Below, piece by piece: positions 30,719-38,413 of a stretch of 39,388 bases of DNA. Origin of the DNA: Lawsonibacter sp. (GTDB taxonomy: Bacteria; Bacillota; Clostridia; Oscillospirales; Oscillospiraceae); NCBI GenBank assembly GCA_022801435.1, contig JAAWSG010000018.1, forward strand, positions 1 through 39,388, written 5' to 3'. Position 1 is the first letter of the stretch, and each line of letters opens with the position of its first letter. Both the position numbers and the translations under genes were made by a program. The notes below the pieces were generated by a model. That model saw only the letters and a list, made by a program, of their open reading frames with translations. It did not search any database and had not been told where the DNA came from.

Positions 30719-31336
30719 ATGAACAGCAGTGTGATATCCATCAGCCGGGAATTCGGCAGCGGAGGCCGCCTCATCGGCAAGCGGCTGGCGGCCCGTCTGG
30801 GCGTCCCCTGCTACGACCGGACCATTATTCAGAAGACGGCGGAGAAGAGCGGTCTCTCCCCAGACTTCATCGCCCGGGCGGAGGAGCGCGCCCGCAGCCG
30901 CTTCCACCTGTCCGCCGCCCCGGCGGGGGTGGGCAGCTCCCCCATCTCCCAGGGGGTCCCGGTGAGCCACCAGGTCTTCTTTGCCCAGGCGGAGGTCATC
31001 CGGGAGCTGGCGGACAAGGGCCCCTGCGTCATTGTGGGCCGGTGCGGGGACTACGTGCTGGGGGACCGGCCCGGCTGCCTGAGGGTGTTTGTCCACGCCA
31101 GCCTGCCCAGCCGGGAGGCGCGGTGTCTGGAGGAGTACCATCTGTCTCAGGAGGATATGGGCAAATACATCCTTCAGATGGATAAGGGGCGGGCCAACTA
31201 CTACAACTACTTCACCGGCCACCGCTGGGGGGACATGCGCCGCTATGACATGACCCTGAATTCCGCCGTCACCGGGATCGACGGGGCGGTGGAGCTTATC
31301 TTCGCCATGGACCAGAAGCGGCAGGAACAGCCATAG
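30719..31336 (+). CDS. Cytidylate kinase-like family protein
   Basis: The 205-residue protein begins MNSSVISISREFGSGGRLIG, with a P-loop variant GSGGRLIGK ending at Lys21. It continues PCYDRTIIQKTAEKSGLSPD, CVIVGRCGDYVLGDRPGCLR and ANYYNYFTGHRWGD. This is the Cytidylate_kin2 group common in Clostridia, related to but distinct from Cmk; substrates are not established and may not be CMP. ATG 30719 lies six bases after AGGAGGT; an upstream in-frame start at 30626 is not supported by a ribosome site. It opens a likely operon with the amidotransferase (9-base gap) and VanY-like gene (21-base gap). Confidence 0.9.
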   Translation: MNSSVISISREFGSGGRLIGKRLAARLGVPCYDRTIIQKTAEKSGLSPDFIARAEERARSRFHLSAAPAGVGSSPISQGVPVSHQVFFAQAEVIRELADKGPCVIVGRCGDYVLGDRPGCLRVFVHASLPSREARCLEEYHLSQEDMGKYILQMDKGRANYYNYFTGHRWGDMRRYDMTLNSAVTGIDGAVELIFAMDQKRQEQP

Positions 31337-31345
31337 GAGGACGGA

Positions 31346-31999
31346 ATGAAACTTCAAATTTCGGTGGGCAGAGGGGACAAGGGCAATTACACCGCCGCGG
31401 TGGAGGGGGCGGGAGGGCAGGCGCTGACCGCCTTCTGCCCCGAGCCGGACCTGTCCTGTGATGGGCTGATTTTGGCCGGCGGGGAGGATGTGGCCCCTGA
31501 CCGGTACGGCCAGGAGAACTGTGGCTCCCAGCCGCCGGACCTGGAGCGGGACCGGGCGGAATTTGCCCTGTTCCAGAGCTTTTCCTGCGCGGGGAAGCCG
31601 ATTTTGGGCATTTGCAGGGGCTGCCAGCTGGTCAACGTGGCCATGGGCGGAACCCTGATCCAGGACCTGCCCCCCAGCTGCGCCCCCTTCCACAGCTGTG
31701 ACGGCGAGGGGCGGGACCGGGTCCACACCATCCGGGCGGAACAGGACGCCCCTCTGTACAGCCTGTACGGGCCCCTCTTCCCGGTCACCAGCCACCACCA
31801 CCAGGCTTTGGACCGGCTGGGGGAGGGACTGAGGGCCTCCGCATGGTCGGAGAGCGGCTTCCCGGAGGCGGCAGACTGTCCGTCCAGGAGAATTTTTACC
31901 GTCCAGTTCCACCCCGAGCGCATGGCGTTCGCCCACCGAAGGGCGGATACCGTGGATGGCGCGGCGCTGTTCCGCTGGTTCCTTTCGCTGTGCCGGTAG
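31346..31999 (+). CDS. Class I glutamine amidotransferase-like hydrolase (peptidase C26)
   Basis: The 217-residue protein is of the gamma-glutamyl-GABA hydrolase (PuuD-like) family. The nucleophile is Cys90 in GICRGCQLVNVAMGG, and His189 and Glu191 in QFHPERM complete the triad. LILAGGEDVAPDRYG and VTSHHHQALD are further family marks. PuuD proteins hydrolyse gamma-glutamyl amides; the exact substrate is open. It is slightly shorter than typical members (about 240-250), mainly at the N-terminus. ATG 31346 follows AGGAGG. Its place between a kinase-like gene and a cell-wall carboxypeptidase suggests a role in gamma-glutamyl or muropeptide metabolism, but that is inference. Confidence 0.92.
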   Translation: MKLQISVGRGDKGNYTAAVEGAGGQALTAFCPEPDLSCDGLILAGGEDVAPDRYGQENCGSQPPDLERDRAEFALFQSFSCAGKPILGICRGCQLVNVAMGGTLIQDLPPSCAPFHSCDGEGRDRVHTIRAEQDAPLYSLYGPLFPVTSHHHQALDRLGEGLRASAWSESGFPEAADCPSRRIFTVQFHPERMAFAHRRADTVDGAALFRWFLSLCR

Positions 32000-32020
32000 T
32001 ACATACAAAGGAGAGACCTG

Positions 32021-33079
32021 ATGCGTAAACCACCCTTTTTCATCGCGGCGGCGGTCATCCTGTTCTGCTTGTCCCCGGTGCGGGCCACGGCGGACAGTCC
32101 AATCCGCCCCGTGGAGGGCCGGCAGGCCGGCCGCCCCGTGGAGGACGTGCAGAGCATCCGCCCCTTCCAGCCCTCCGAGTCCCCCGCTCAGCGGGCCGGG
32201 CGGCTGCTGGAGGGGAGGGACCTGACAGCGGAACAGGCCGTCCTGCTCCGGGGCCTGCTCCTCCGGGACGGGGCGCTTCTGGACCGGCTGGAGCGGGGGG
32301 AGCTGTCCGACGGGGATCTGCTCGCCCTGATTCAGCCGGAGGAACAGGCTCCGGAGCGGAAGGAGGGTGAACCGGAGGAGCTCCCTCTCTCCAGCCTGCC
32401 CAATTTCCGGCCCGCCCTCCTGGAGCGGTACACCGCCTGGGCGCAGGCGCACCCGGAGGCGGGGGCGGAGGAAGCGGTGCTGACGGTCAACATGGATCTG
32501 GACCGCCCCTTTTATGACAATCCCCAGGAGGTGGAGGACCCGGACAGCCTGACCGCGCTGGTGAACAAGTACCACAGCCTGCCCAAAGGCTACGCCCCCC
32601 AGGTGGAGACGCTGGGCAGCCGGTACGGCACGGGCGCGCTCCGGCAGGAGGCGGCCCAGGCCTTCCGGGACATGGCGGACGGGGCGCGGGCGGATGGCAT
32701 CAGCCTGCGCAGCGTGTCCGCCTACCGCTCCTACCAGACCCAGAGCGGCCTCTATGCCGGGTATCTGAAAACCGGCAAGCGCGCCGTGGTGGATACCTAC
32801 TCCGCCCGGGCGGGCCACTCGGAGCACCAGACCGGACTGGCCCTGGATATCAATACCGCCAGCACCCAGGCGCATTTCGAGAACACCAGGGCCTATGCCT
32901 GGCTGCAAACCCACTGCGCCCAGTACGGGTTTCTTCTCCGCTACCCCAAGGGGAAGGAGGCGGTTACCGGCTACCGCTTTGAACCCTGGCACTACCGGTA
33001 CGTGGGGGCGGAGATTGCCGGGGCCTGTATGTCCCAGGGGATCACCTATGAGGAGTATCTGGCCGCCCTCCCCGGCTGA
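32021..33079 (+). CDS. D-alanyl-D-alanine carboxypeptidase, VanY/M15B type
   Basis: The 352-residue exported peptidase trims D-Ala from peptidoglycan stems. A signal peptide covers about 1-24 (FFIAAAVILFCLSPVRATA). A proline- and charge-rich linker and a helical region reach about residue 150. The M15B domain has SAYRSYQTQSGLYAGYL, the zinc motif SEHQTGLALD with His269 and Asp276, and EPWHYRYVG with Glu321 and His324. Full zinc-ligand and catalytic residues are present, so it should be active. ATG 32021 follows AAGGAGAG. No VanA/VanH/VanX genes are near, so this is housekeeping or sporulation wall remodelling rather than a glycopeptide-resistance cluster. Confidence 0.95.
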   Translation: MRKPPFFIAAAVILFCLSPVRATADSPIRPVEGRQAGRPVEDVQSIRPFQPSESPAQRAGRLLEGRDLTAEQAVLLRGLLLRDGALLDRLERGELSDGDLLALIQPEEQAPERKEGEPEELPLSSLPNFRPALLERYTAWAQAHPEAGAEEAVLTVNMDLDRPFYDNPQEVEDPDSLTALVNKYHSLPKGYAPQVETLGSRYGTGALRQEAAQAFRDMADGARADGISLRSVSAYRSYQTQSGLYAGYLKTGKRAVVDTYSARAGHSEHQTGLALDINTASTQAHFENTRAYAWLQTHCAQYGFLLRYPKGKEAVTGYRFEPWHYRYVGAEIAGACMSQGITYEEYLAALPG

Positions 33080-33357
33080 GGGGGGCGTGGAGAGGAGTGT
33101 ATACCGTTTGGCAACGGCGCTTCCGCCGCCGGACCGGACGGTATGCACTGCGCTCCGGAACGGATACAGAGGTTCCCTTCCCCGGTGCAGCGAACGGACG
33201 GGATTTGCCAAGGGAGGTGTATGAGCAGATCGGTGTCCCGGAGTATTGGCAGATCAGAGCTCCCCGGAGCGCATCCGCTGGGGGGACTGATCTGCGCGAT
33301 GGCCTGATGATCCGCTGGATGAGATCCCCGAGGGGCCATTATGATTGGAGGATATGT

Positions 33358-33510
33358 ATGCAGTATGAACTTTCTACCCAGGAAATTCAGCACATTGAGC
33401 GGTATCGTGATCTTCTCCCCGAGTTTCAGACGGTTCTGGACGCGTATCTGCATTCCTGCTTTGAGCTTCAGACACGGATTTTGAGGGATGCCTTTGAATT
33501 GACCCGATAG
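33358..33510 (+). CDS. Small 50-residue hypothetical protein
   Basis: The frame from ATG 33358 encodes MQYELSTQEIQHIERYRDLL and then PEFQTVLDAYLHSCFELQTR. It is acidic, probably mostly helical, with no signal peptide or membrane helix. ATG 33358 follows GGAGG by six bases, and a terminator lies 97 bases past the stop, so a real small gene is plausible. The same frame is open back to a GTG at 33097, giving 137 residues; that extra part (containing VYEQIGVPEYWQI, faintly like Uma2 nucleases) sits badly on its ribosome site and could be a relic. I do not recognise the family. It may share the VanY transcript, since no terminator separates them. Confidence 0.5.
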   Translation: MQYELSTQEIQHIERYRDLLPEFQTVLDAYLHSCFELQTRILRDAFELTR

Positions 33511-33606
33511 CGTTCAGGCTTCGGGAGGAGCGCCGGCGAGTACCTGACAGGTCTCCCTAACAGCTGGACAGCGTCTGAGGGCAGACACAAAACCAATACT
33601 CCAAGA

Positions 33607-33635
33607 AAGCACGAGAATTATGCTCGTGCTTTTTT
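33607..33635 (+). terminator. Terminator after the small 33358 ORF
   Basis: AAGCACGAG (33607-33615), loop AATTATG, CTCGTGCTT (33623-33631), then more T to 33635. Confidence 0.88.
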
Positions 33636-33652
33636 ACGTCCGGGTCCGCGGT

Positions 33653-33681
33653 AAAAAAATCCCCTCCCCGTGGGGGAGGGG
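33653..33681 (-). terminator. Terminator of the rpsF-ssb-rpsR operon
   Basis: CCCCTCCCC (33661-33669), loop GTG, GGGGAGGGG (33673-33681); seven T follow on the minus strand. Located 10 bases past the rpsR stop. Confidence 0.93.
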
Positions 33682-33690
33682 AGGGGGAAA

Positions 33691-33936
33691 TCAATCGGTG
33701 ACGTAGGGCAGCAGCGCGATCTGACGGGCGCGCTTGATGGCCTCCGTCAGCTGGCGCTGGTGCATGGCGCAGGTGCCGGTGGTGCGGCGGGGCAGGATCT
33801 TGGCCCGCTCGGATGTGAACCGGCGCAGCTTGGCGGCGTCCTTGTAGTCGATGCACTCCACCTTGTCGGCACAGAAAGCGCATACCTTGCGGCGCTTGCG
33901 GCCGCGGGGAGCCTTGTTATCCCGTTCCATAGCCAT
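33691..33936 (-). CDS. rpsR: 30S ribosomal protein S18
   Basis: The 81-residue S18 binds S6 in the 30S platform. It starts [20 protein letters not shown], has the CAFC pair and a further Cys in [15 protein letters not shown], and ends with the typical [20 protein letters not shown] then [16 protein letters not shown] 33936 follows AAGGAGGT by seven bases; a longer in-frame ATG at 33978 precedes the ribosome site and is rejected. It is the last gene of the canonical rpsF-ssb-rpsR operon and is followed by a strong terminator. Confidence 0.98.
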   Translation of the reverse strand: MAMERDNKAPRGRKRRKVCAFCADKVECIDYKDAAKLRRFTSERAKILPRRTTGTCAMHQRQLTEAIKRARQIALLPYVTD

Positions 33937-33999
33937 GGATGTTACCTCCTTCTTACGACCATATAGGGTCAGAGTCAAGCCCGCGCTGGGGCGAATGGA

Positions 34000-34476
34000 T
34001 TAAAATGGGAGATCGCCGTCGTCCCCGGACAGCTCCGAGAACTGGTCCCCCTCCGCGGGGGGAGCGCTGTAGGGGGAGGGGGCCGGAGCGGGAGCCGGAT
34101 AGCCGCCGCTCTGGGGATAGCCGTCCTGGCTCGGGGCATAGCCGCCGCCGTCCCGCTTGGAGTCGGCGAAGTAGACGTTGTCGGCCACCACCTCCGCAGA
34201 GGTGCGCTTGTTCCCCTCCTTATCGGTCCAGTCCCGCATCTGGAGCCGCCCCTCCACCACGGCCATGCGGCCCTTGGTGAAGTAGCGGCTGACAAACTCC
34301 CCGGTCTGACGCCAGGCCACCACGTCAATCCAGTCGGTGGCCCGCTCTCCGGTGGCTTTGTCCTTAAAATCCCGGTCCACTGCCAGCCGGAAGGAGGCCA
34401 CAGCGACGCCGGCCTGGGTATGGCGCAGCTCGGGGTCTCGCGCCAGACGGCCCATGATGATGATACGATTGAGCAT
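34000..34476 (-). CDS. ssb: Single-stranded DNA-binding protein
   Basis: The 158-residue SSB coats single-stranded DNA in replication and repair. The OB fold covers about 1-105: MLNRIIIMGRLARDPELRHT, then ASFRLAVDRDF, DWIDVVAWRQTGEFVSRYF and KGRMAVVEGRLQMRDW. A disordered Gly/Pro/Ser/Tyr linker follows, and the acidic tip DGDLPF recruits partner proteins, so the tail is intact. It is central in the rpsF-ssb-rpsR operon, 12 bases after rpsF and 63 before rpsR. It should be the essential chromosomal SSB, not a phage or plasmid copy. Confidence 0.98.
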   Translation of the reverse strand: MLNRIIIMGRLARDPELRHTQAGVAVASFRLAVDRDFKDKATGERATDWIDVVAWRQTGEFVSRYFTKGRMAVVEGRLQMRDWTDKEGNKRTSAEVVADNVYFADSKRDGGGYAPSQDGYPQSGGYPAPAPAPSPYSAPPAEGDQFSELSGDDGDLPF

Positions 34477-34488
34477 ACGAGACCCCCT

Positions 34489-34785
34489 TTACTCGTCCTT
34501 GCAGACGATCATGGAGCGCATTACGCCGTCAGTAATGCGGAAGATACGATCCAGCTCGGCGGGGACAGCGGCTGCGGCGGTGAAGGTCATCAGCACGTAG
34601 TAGCCGTCCATCAGATCATTGATGGGGTAGGCCAGGCGGCGTTTGCCCCACTCGTTGACCTCGGACACAGTGCCGTTGGCCTCGACCACGGACTTGAACC
34701 GCTCCACCAGCGCGGCGATCTGCTCCTCGGTCAGGTCGGGGTTCAGGATATAGACCGCCTCGTAATTGGCATTGACTTTTGCCAT
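34489..34785 (-). CDS. rpsF: 30S ribosomal protein S6
   Basis: The 98-residue S6 pairs with S18 in the small subunit platform. It reads MAKVNANYEAVYILNPDLTE, then EANGTVSEVNEWGKRRLAYP and DGYYVLMTFTAAAAVPAELD, all S6-typical. ATG 34785 follows AAGGAGGT by several bases; a longer in-frame ATG at 34836 lies before the ribosome site. In many bacteria an S6:S18 complex binds a hairpin with a CCG bulge in the rpsF leader. The 80-base leader here can form a hairpin (CTCCCGGAGGG with TTTCCGGGGG on the minus strand), but assignment of that motif is uncertain. Confidence 0.98.
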   Translation of the reverse strand: MAKVNANYEAVYILNPDLTEEQIAALVERFKSVVEANGTVSEVNEWGKRRLAYPINDLMDGYYVLMTFTAAAAVPAELDRIFRITDGVMRSMIVCKDE

Positions 34786-34871
34786 GTTTTGCACCTCCTT
34801 ATGGACATATGGCCCCCGGAAACCCTCCGGGAGCAAGGATCTGCCGCCTCCAACCGGAGACAGACTACATT

Positions 34872-34899
34872 ATTATACCGAAAAATGTGGAAATGTCAA
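34872..34899 (-). promoter_or_regulatory. Promoter of rpsF-ssb-rpsR
   Basis: Minus-strand TTGACA (34894-34899) and TATAAT (34872-34877), spacer 16, both hexamers perfect, about 87 bases before the rpsF ATG. Confidence 0.9.
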
Positions 34900-34952
34900 G
34901 GAAAATTTCGCTCTGCGCCCTGGATTTCCAGTAAATTTCCAGCTCCGGGCGG

Positions 34953-36110
34953 CTAAAAGAGCTTAGGGTCCAGCTCCTGTCCCTTCAGGGCCCGCTCCAG
35001 GAGGGTGGGCAGCTTCTCCGGGGGGCAGGCGAAGCAGGGGATGTCCAATCCCGCCACCCGCTGGGCGGTCTGGGCGTCGTAGTAGGGCTTTCCGCCGTCG
35101 GCGATGGCCAGGAGGACGATGACCGTGACCCCCGCCCCCTTCAGCTCCTCCAGTCGGCGGAGGAGGGCGGCCCGGTTGCCCCCCTCGTCCAGGTCGGAGA
35201 TGAGGAAAAACAGGGTCTTCCCCGGGGATTCCACCAGGTTCTGGCAGTAGGCGATGGATTTTGCGATATCCGTACCGCCCCCCATCTGGAAGCCGAAGAG
35301 CAGGTCCACCGGGTCCTCGCACAGGGGGGTCAGGTCCATAATCTCGGTGTCGAAGGCCACCACGCTGGTCTGGACGGCGGACATGGAGGCCAGGATACAG
35401 GCCATCACCGAGGAGTAGAGGATGGACTGGCCCATGGAGCCGCTCTGGTCGATGTCCAGGATGACGTGCCAGCGGTTGACCCGGCTGGAGCGGTCAAAGA
35501 ACCACACCCGCTCGGGAATAATGGTCCTCAACTGAGGGTTATAGTTTTTCAGATTGCGCCGGATGGTATAGGGGAAGTCCAGGGCGGCGGCGGAGGGCAG
35601 GGGGGAGTGGGCCCGCCGGTTCAGGGCCGCGGTCACCGCCCGGCGCACGTCGTTCTCCAGCAGCCGGTTGATCTCCGCCACGATTCTGCGGATAAAATTC
35701 CGGGCGGACTCCTTGGACTTTTTGGGGATCTGGTCCTTGAGCATCAGCAGGGTGGAGGCCATGTTCAGGTCAGGCTCCAGCCCCTCCAGCAGCTCGGGCT
35801 CCAGAAGAAGCTGGGTCAGCCCCTTGCGCTGGATGGCGTCGTTCTGCACCACCGCTACCGTCTCCGGGTCGAAGAGGGCCCGCAGGTCCCCCAGCCACTT
35901 GGAGATGACCGGGGAGGAGGGTCCCTTCCCCGCCCCCCGGCCTGGGCTGCCCGCGCCAAATTCCCCCGGGCCGCCGTAGATGGCCTCCAGAGCGGAGTCC
36001 ATCAAAAGCTCCTCCCGGGCCAGGGGGACGCCCCCCATTCCCTCGAAGGACTGCTGGGTCTCGCTGCCCAAAATCAGACGCCAGCGGGTCAGTTGTTCCT
36101 GTTGTGTCAT
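34953..36110 (-). CDS. VWA-domain protein, YehP-like
   Basis: The 385-residue cytosolic protein has a helical N-terminal half and a von Willebrand factor A domain from about 210. The MIDAS motif is DIDQSGSMG with Asp221, Ser223 and Ser225, then GGGTDIAKSI and FFLISDLDEGG, so metal binding looks intact. No signal peptide or membrane segment is seen. It lies 11 bases downstream of the DUF5682 gene and in the order MoxR, DUF5682, VWA, the same set as E. coli yehL, yehM and yehP. MoxR-VWA pairs usually act as AAA+ remodellers with a metal-dependent adaptor. Function of this subtype is not settled. Confidence 0.92.
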   Translation of the reverse strand: MTQQEQLTRWRLILGSETQQSFEGMGGVPLAREELLMDSALEAIYGGPGEFGAGSPGRGAGKGPSSPVISKWLGDLRALFDPETVAVVQNDAIQRKGLTQLLLEPELLEGLEPDLNMASTLLMLKDQIPKKSKESARNFIRRIVAEINRLLENDVRRAVTAALNRRAHSPLPSAAALDFPYTIRRNLKNYNPQLRTIIPERVWFFDRSSRVNRWHVILDIDQSGSMGQSILYSSVMACILASMSAVQTSVVAFDTEIMDLTPLCEDPVDLLFGFQMGGGTDIAKSIAYCQNLVESPGKTLFFLISDLDEGGNRAALLRRLEELKGAGVTVIVLLAIADGGKPYYDAQTAQRVAGLDIPCFACPPEKLPTLLERALKGQELDPKLF

Positions 36111-36121
36111 AAGCGCCCCCC

Positions 36122-38413
36122 CTAAATGTCGTCAAAGTCGAAGCCGGACAGGCTGTCCAAAATCTCCCGCTCCGCCTGGGTGGTGTCCTGCATCAGCAGC
36201 TCCGCGGTCTGGCTGGTGTTGACCCCCCAGAGCTCCGCCAGGTTTTCCGCAATGTCGTTTTTCTCCCCGGGGGTGAAGTCCGCAAAGGCCCGGCGCAGGA
36301 AGACCAGCGCCCGGCGGAAGTCCTCCTCCTCCAGGTCCCGGAGGTAGTCGTCCAGATGCCGCCACAGGGACAGCCGGGCGATGAGGGCGTACCGGTTCTT
36401 CCCCGCCAGCCCCTCGAACCACCCCGCCCCCAGGTCGGCGGGGACCCCGGGGGAGAGCCGCCGGGCGACCTCCCGGGCCAGCAGGGCCTCGTCCGCCTTC
36501 CCCCGCTCCAGCAGGATGGCCATGGCGAAGCCCGAGCACCGGGTGTTCAGATCGTCCCGGTCGGAGACCTCCTCCAGAAGGGAAATCCACCGCTCCCCGT
36601 CCAGAAAGTCGTGGCTGAGCTGTAAAGTATTTAACCGGTCCATCGCCTGTGTCACAGCGGGGGCCTCCTTGTTGTCACAGACGCAGGCCTCCGCCAGGGT
36701 CAGGCAGGCACGCAGGTAGAGCTGCTTGACAAGGGGGATGACCGGCTGGGGGTCGAACCGCCGCAGGTCCCCGTACCGCACCACCAGGGACAGCCGGACA
36801 GCGGTCTCCGCCACATCGGCCAGGGCGGCGGCGTCCACGCTCAGACCCTGGAGCACCGACAGGGCGTGGGCGGCGGCGGCAGGCATCCCGCACAGGAAGG
36901 CGTCCTCAAAGATGGCGGCGGCCTGAGCGATGGTGGTGCTCTCCTCCCCCCGCTCCTGGAGGGCGCAGGCGGCGGCGCCCTCCACCGTGTCCCCCAGGAG
37001 GGCGGACTCCACAATCTCAATCTCCGCCTCCGGGGTCCAGCGCAGGTCCCAGTACTCCCCCCAGCTGGCCCCCTCCTGCTGGGAGGGGAGAAGGCTGGCG
37101 AAATGGACCCCCAGCACCCGCAGGCGGTGGAGGAAGAAGGAACGGCGCAGGTCGGCCAGGGCGGCGTCCTGGGACTTGACGTTCAGCTTCTCCCTCAAAT
37201 CCAGGTCCAGCCGCTGGAGCTGGGCGGTGCGGAATTTCTCCAGCCGCAGCGCCTTGAGCTGGCGGTAGAAGTCCTCCTGGATGGAGGTGCGGCTCACCCC
37301 CTGGGGGAGGGAGCCGATTTTTGTGCCGATCTCGGTGTCCGCGGCGGCCAGGGCCAGCTCAGAGAACTGCCCGTGGCCCATGGCGGTGACGGCGGCGTCC
37401 CGCAGGTCGGCCAGGGCGGGATACCGGCTCCCCCGCATGGCGCAGAGGGTCTGGGCCAGGCGCGCCGCCTCGATGATTTCGGCGGAGGAGACCAGGTTTC
37501 CCGCCCTCCGGTGGGCGGCGGCCAGACGGGTGAGGTACTGGTAGGGGGCCTGGGACAGCTTGCCGGAGCACATGCACTCCCACAGCAGCTGGAAATAGGC
37601 GGGGGCCTTGTTGCCCGCCCCGTAGCCCGAGCGGGTGGACATCCGGTAGTAGGAGTAGGGCATGAGGGTGGCGGAGGAGGGCAGGGTGGGGAGGGAGGAG
37701 AACTCCTGGTTGGTCATGGGGGCGTTCTCCTCCAGGCCCGCCACGTGGAAAGCCCCGCAGACACAAAAAATCCTTTCCGCCGAAACCCCTCCGTCTATGG
37801 CCTGTTGGATCACCCGCTTCATGTACGCCTCCCGGACCAGGGTCTCGGCGGTGCGGCAGGGGCTGTCCTGGGCGGCCTCCCGGAGCTGGCTGCCAAATGT
37901 ATTTCCGGCCAGCTGGTATTCCGCAAAATGTTCAATCTGCTCAAAGTTCCGCTCCCAGAAGGTGTCGTGGTCCTCCCCGGTGAGGGTCTCCAGCCGGTGG
38001 TAGACCCCCTCGGTGGTTTGGATTTGCTCCTCCGGGGAGGGGGCTGCGCCCTCCTCCTGCGCCTCCAGACGGCGCTGCTCCCGGGCCTGAGCCAGGGCGA
38101 GAAAGACGGAGGAGGGCAGGTCCATAAAGCGGCAGGGGACCTTGTGGGCGTGGGCCCAGAGGATGGCCTGCACCTCCGGGGAGTAGAGGGCGAAGGGCCA
38201 CAGGGCGGTGCGCACCGGCGGAGCGCTGGTATAGGCCAGGATGGCGGCGGGGAACTCGGTCTCCGGATGGCACAGCCACTGCATCTGGTCGTTCAGGTCG
38301 CTGGGCCCCTCCACCAGGACCAGCTGGGGGGAGGTCCGGTCCAGGGCGGCGCGCAGGTGGTACGCCGACGCGGGGGACAGGTGGCGCACCCCGAAAAATA
38401 CCGGGCCGCCCAT
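36122..38413 (-). CDS. DUF5682-family protein, YehM-like
   Basis: The 763-residue protein begins MGGPVFFGVRHLSPASAYHL and VLVEGPSDLNDQMQWL, then FCVCGAFHVAGLEENAP around His223. GVRH near the start, EGP, and GAFHV resemble the GxxH and GxxHxxG marks of the TraB/ChaN/erythromycin-esterase-like hydrolase folds (inference). The rest is largely helical, with SYYRMSTRSGYGAGNKAPAY and repeated helix pairs to the acidic C-terminus. ATG 38413 overlaps the MoxR stop by one base (TAATG), so translation is coupled. It is the middle of the MoxR-DUF5682-VWA set. A fourth family member, a SWIM zinc-finger protein (YehQ-like), is often present and would lie beyond the right edge if it exists. Confidence 0.9.
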   Translation of the reverse strand: MGGPVFFGVRHLSPASAYHLRAALDRTSPQLVLVEGPSDLNDQMQWLCHPETEFPAAILAYTSAPPVRTALWPFALYSPEVQAILWAHAHKVPCRFMDLPSSVFLALAQAREQRRLEAQEEGAAPSPEEQIQTTEGVYHRLETLTGEDHDTFWERNFEQIEHFAEYQLAGNTFGSQLREAAQDSPCRTAETLVREAYMKRVIQQAIDGGVSAERIFCVCGAFHVAGLEENAPMTNQEFSSLPTLPSSATLMPYSYYRMSTRSGYGAGNKAPAYFQLLWECMCSGKLSQAPYQYLTRLAAAHRRAGNLVSSAEIIEAARLAQTLCAMRGSRYPALADLRDAAVTAMGHGQFSELALAAADTEIGTKIGSLPQGVSRTSIQEDFYRQLKALRLEKFRTAQLQRLDLDLREKLNVKSQDAALADLRRSFFLHRLRVLGVHFASLLPSQQEGASWGEYWDLRWTPEAEIEIVESALLGDTVEGAAACALQERGEESTTIAQAAAIFEDAFLCGMPAAAAHALSVLQGLSVDAAALADVAETAVRLSLVVRYGDLRRFDPQPVIPLVKQLYLRACLTLAEACVCDNKEAPAVTQAMDRLNTLQLSHDFLDGERWISLLEEVSDRDDLNTRCSGFAMAILLERGKADEALLAREVARRLSPGVPADLGAGWFEGLAGKNRYALIARLSLWRHLDDYLRDLEEEDFRRALVFLRRAFADFTPGEKNDIAENLAELWGVNTSQTAELLMQDTTQAEREILDSLSGFDFDDI

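Noticed and set aside
32021-33079. A vancomycin-resistance cluster suggested by the VanY-type peptidase
   Set aside because: No VanR/S, VanH, VanA-type ligase or VanX is present; M15B carboxypeptidases are common wall-remodelling enzymes.
30704-33211. An 835-codon minus-strand frame across the kinase, amidotransferase and VanY genes
   Set aside because: It crosses three well-supported plus-strand genes and has no recognisable domain.
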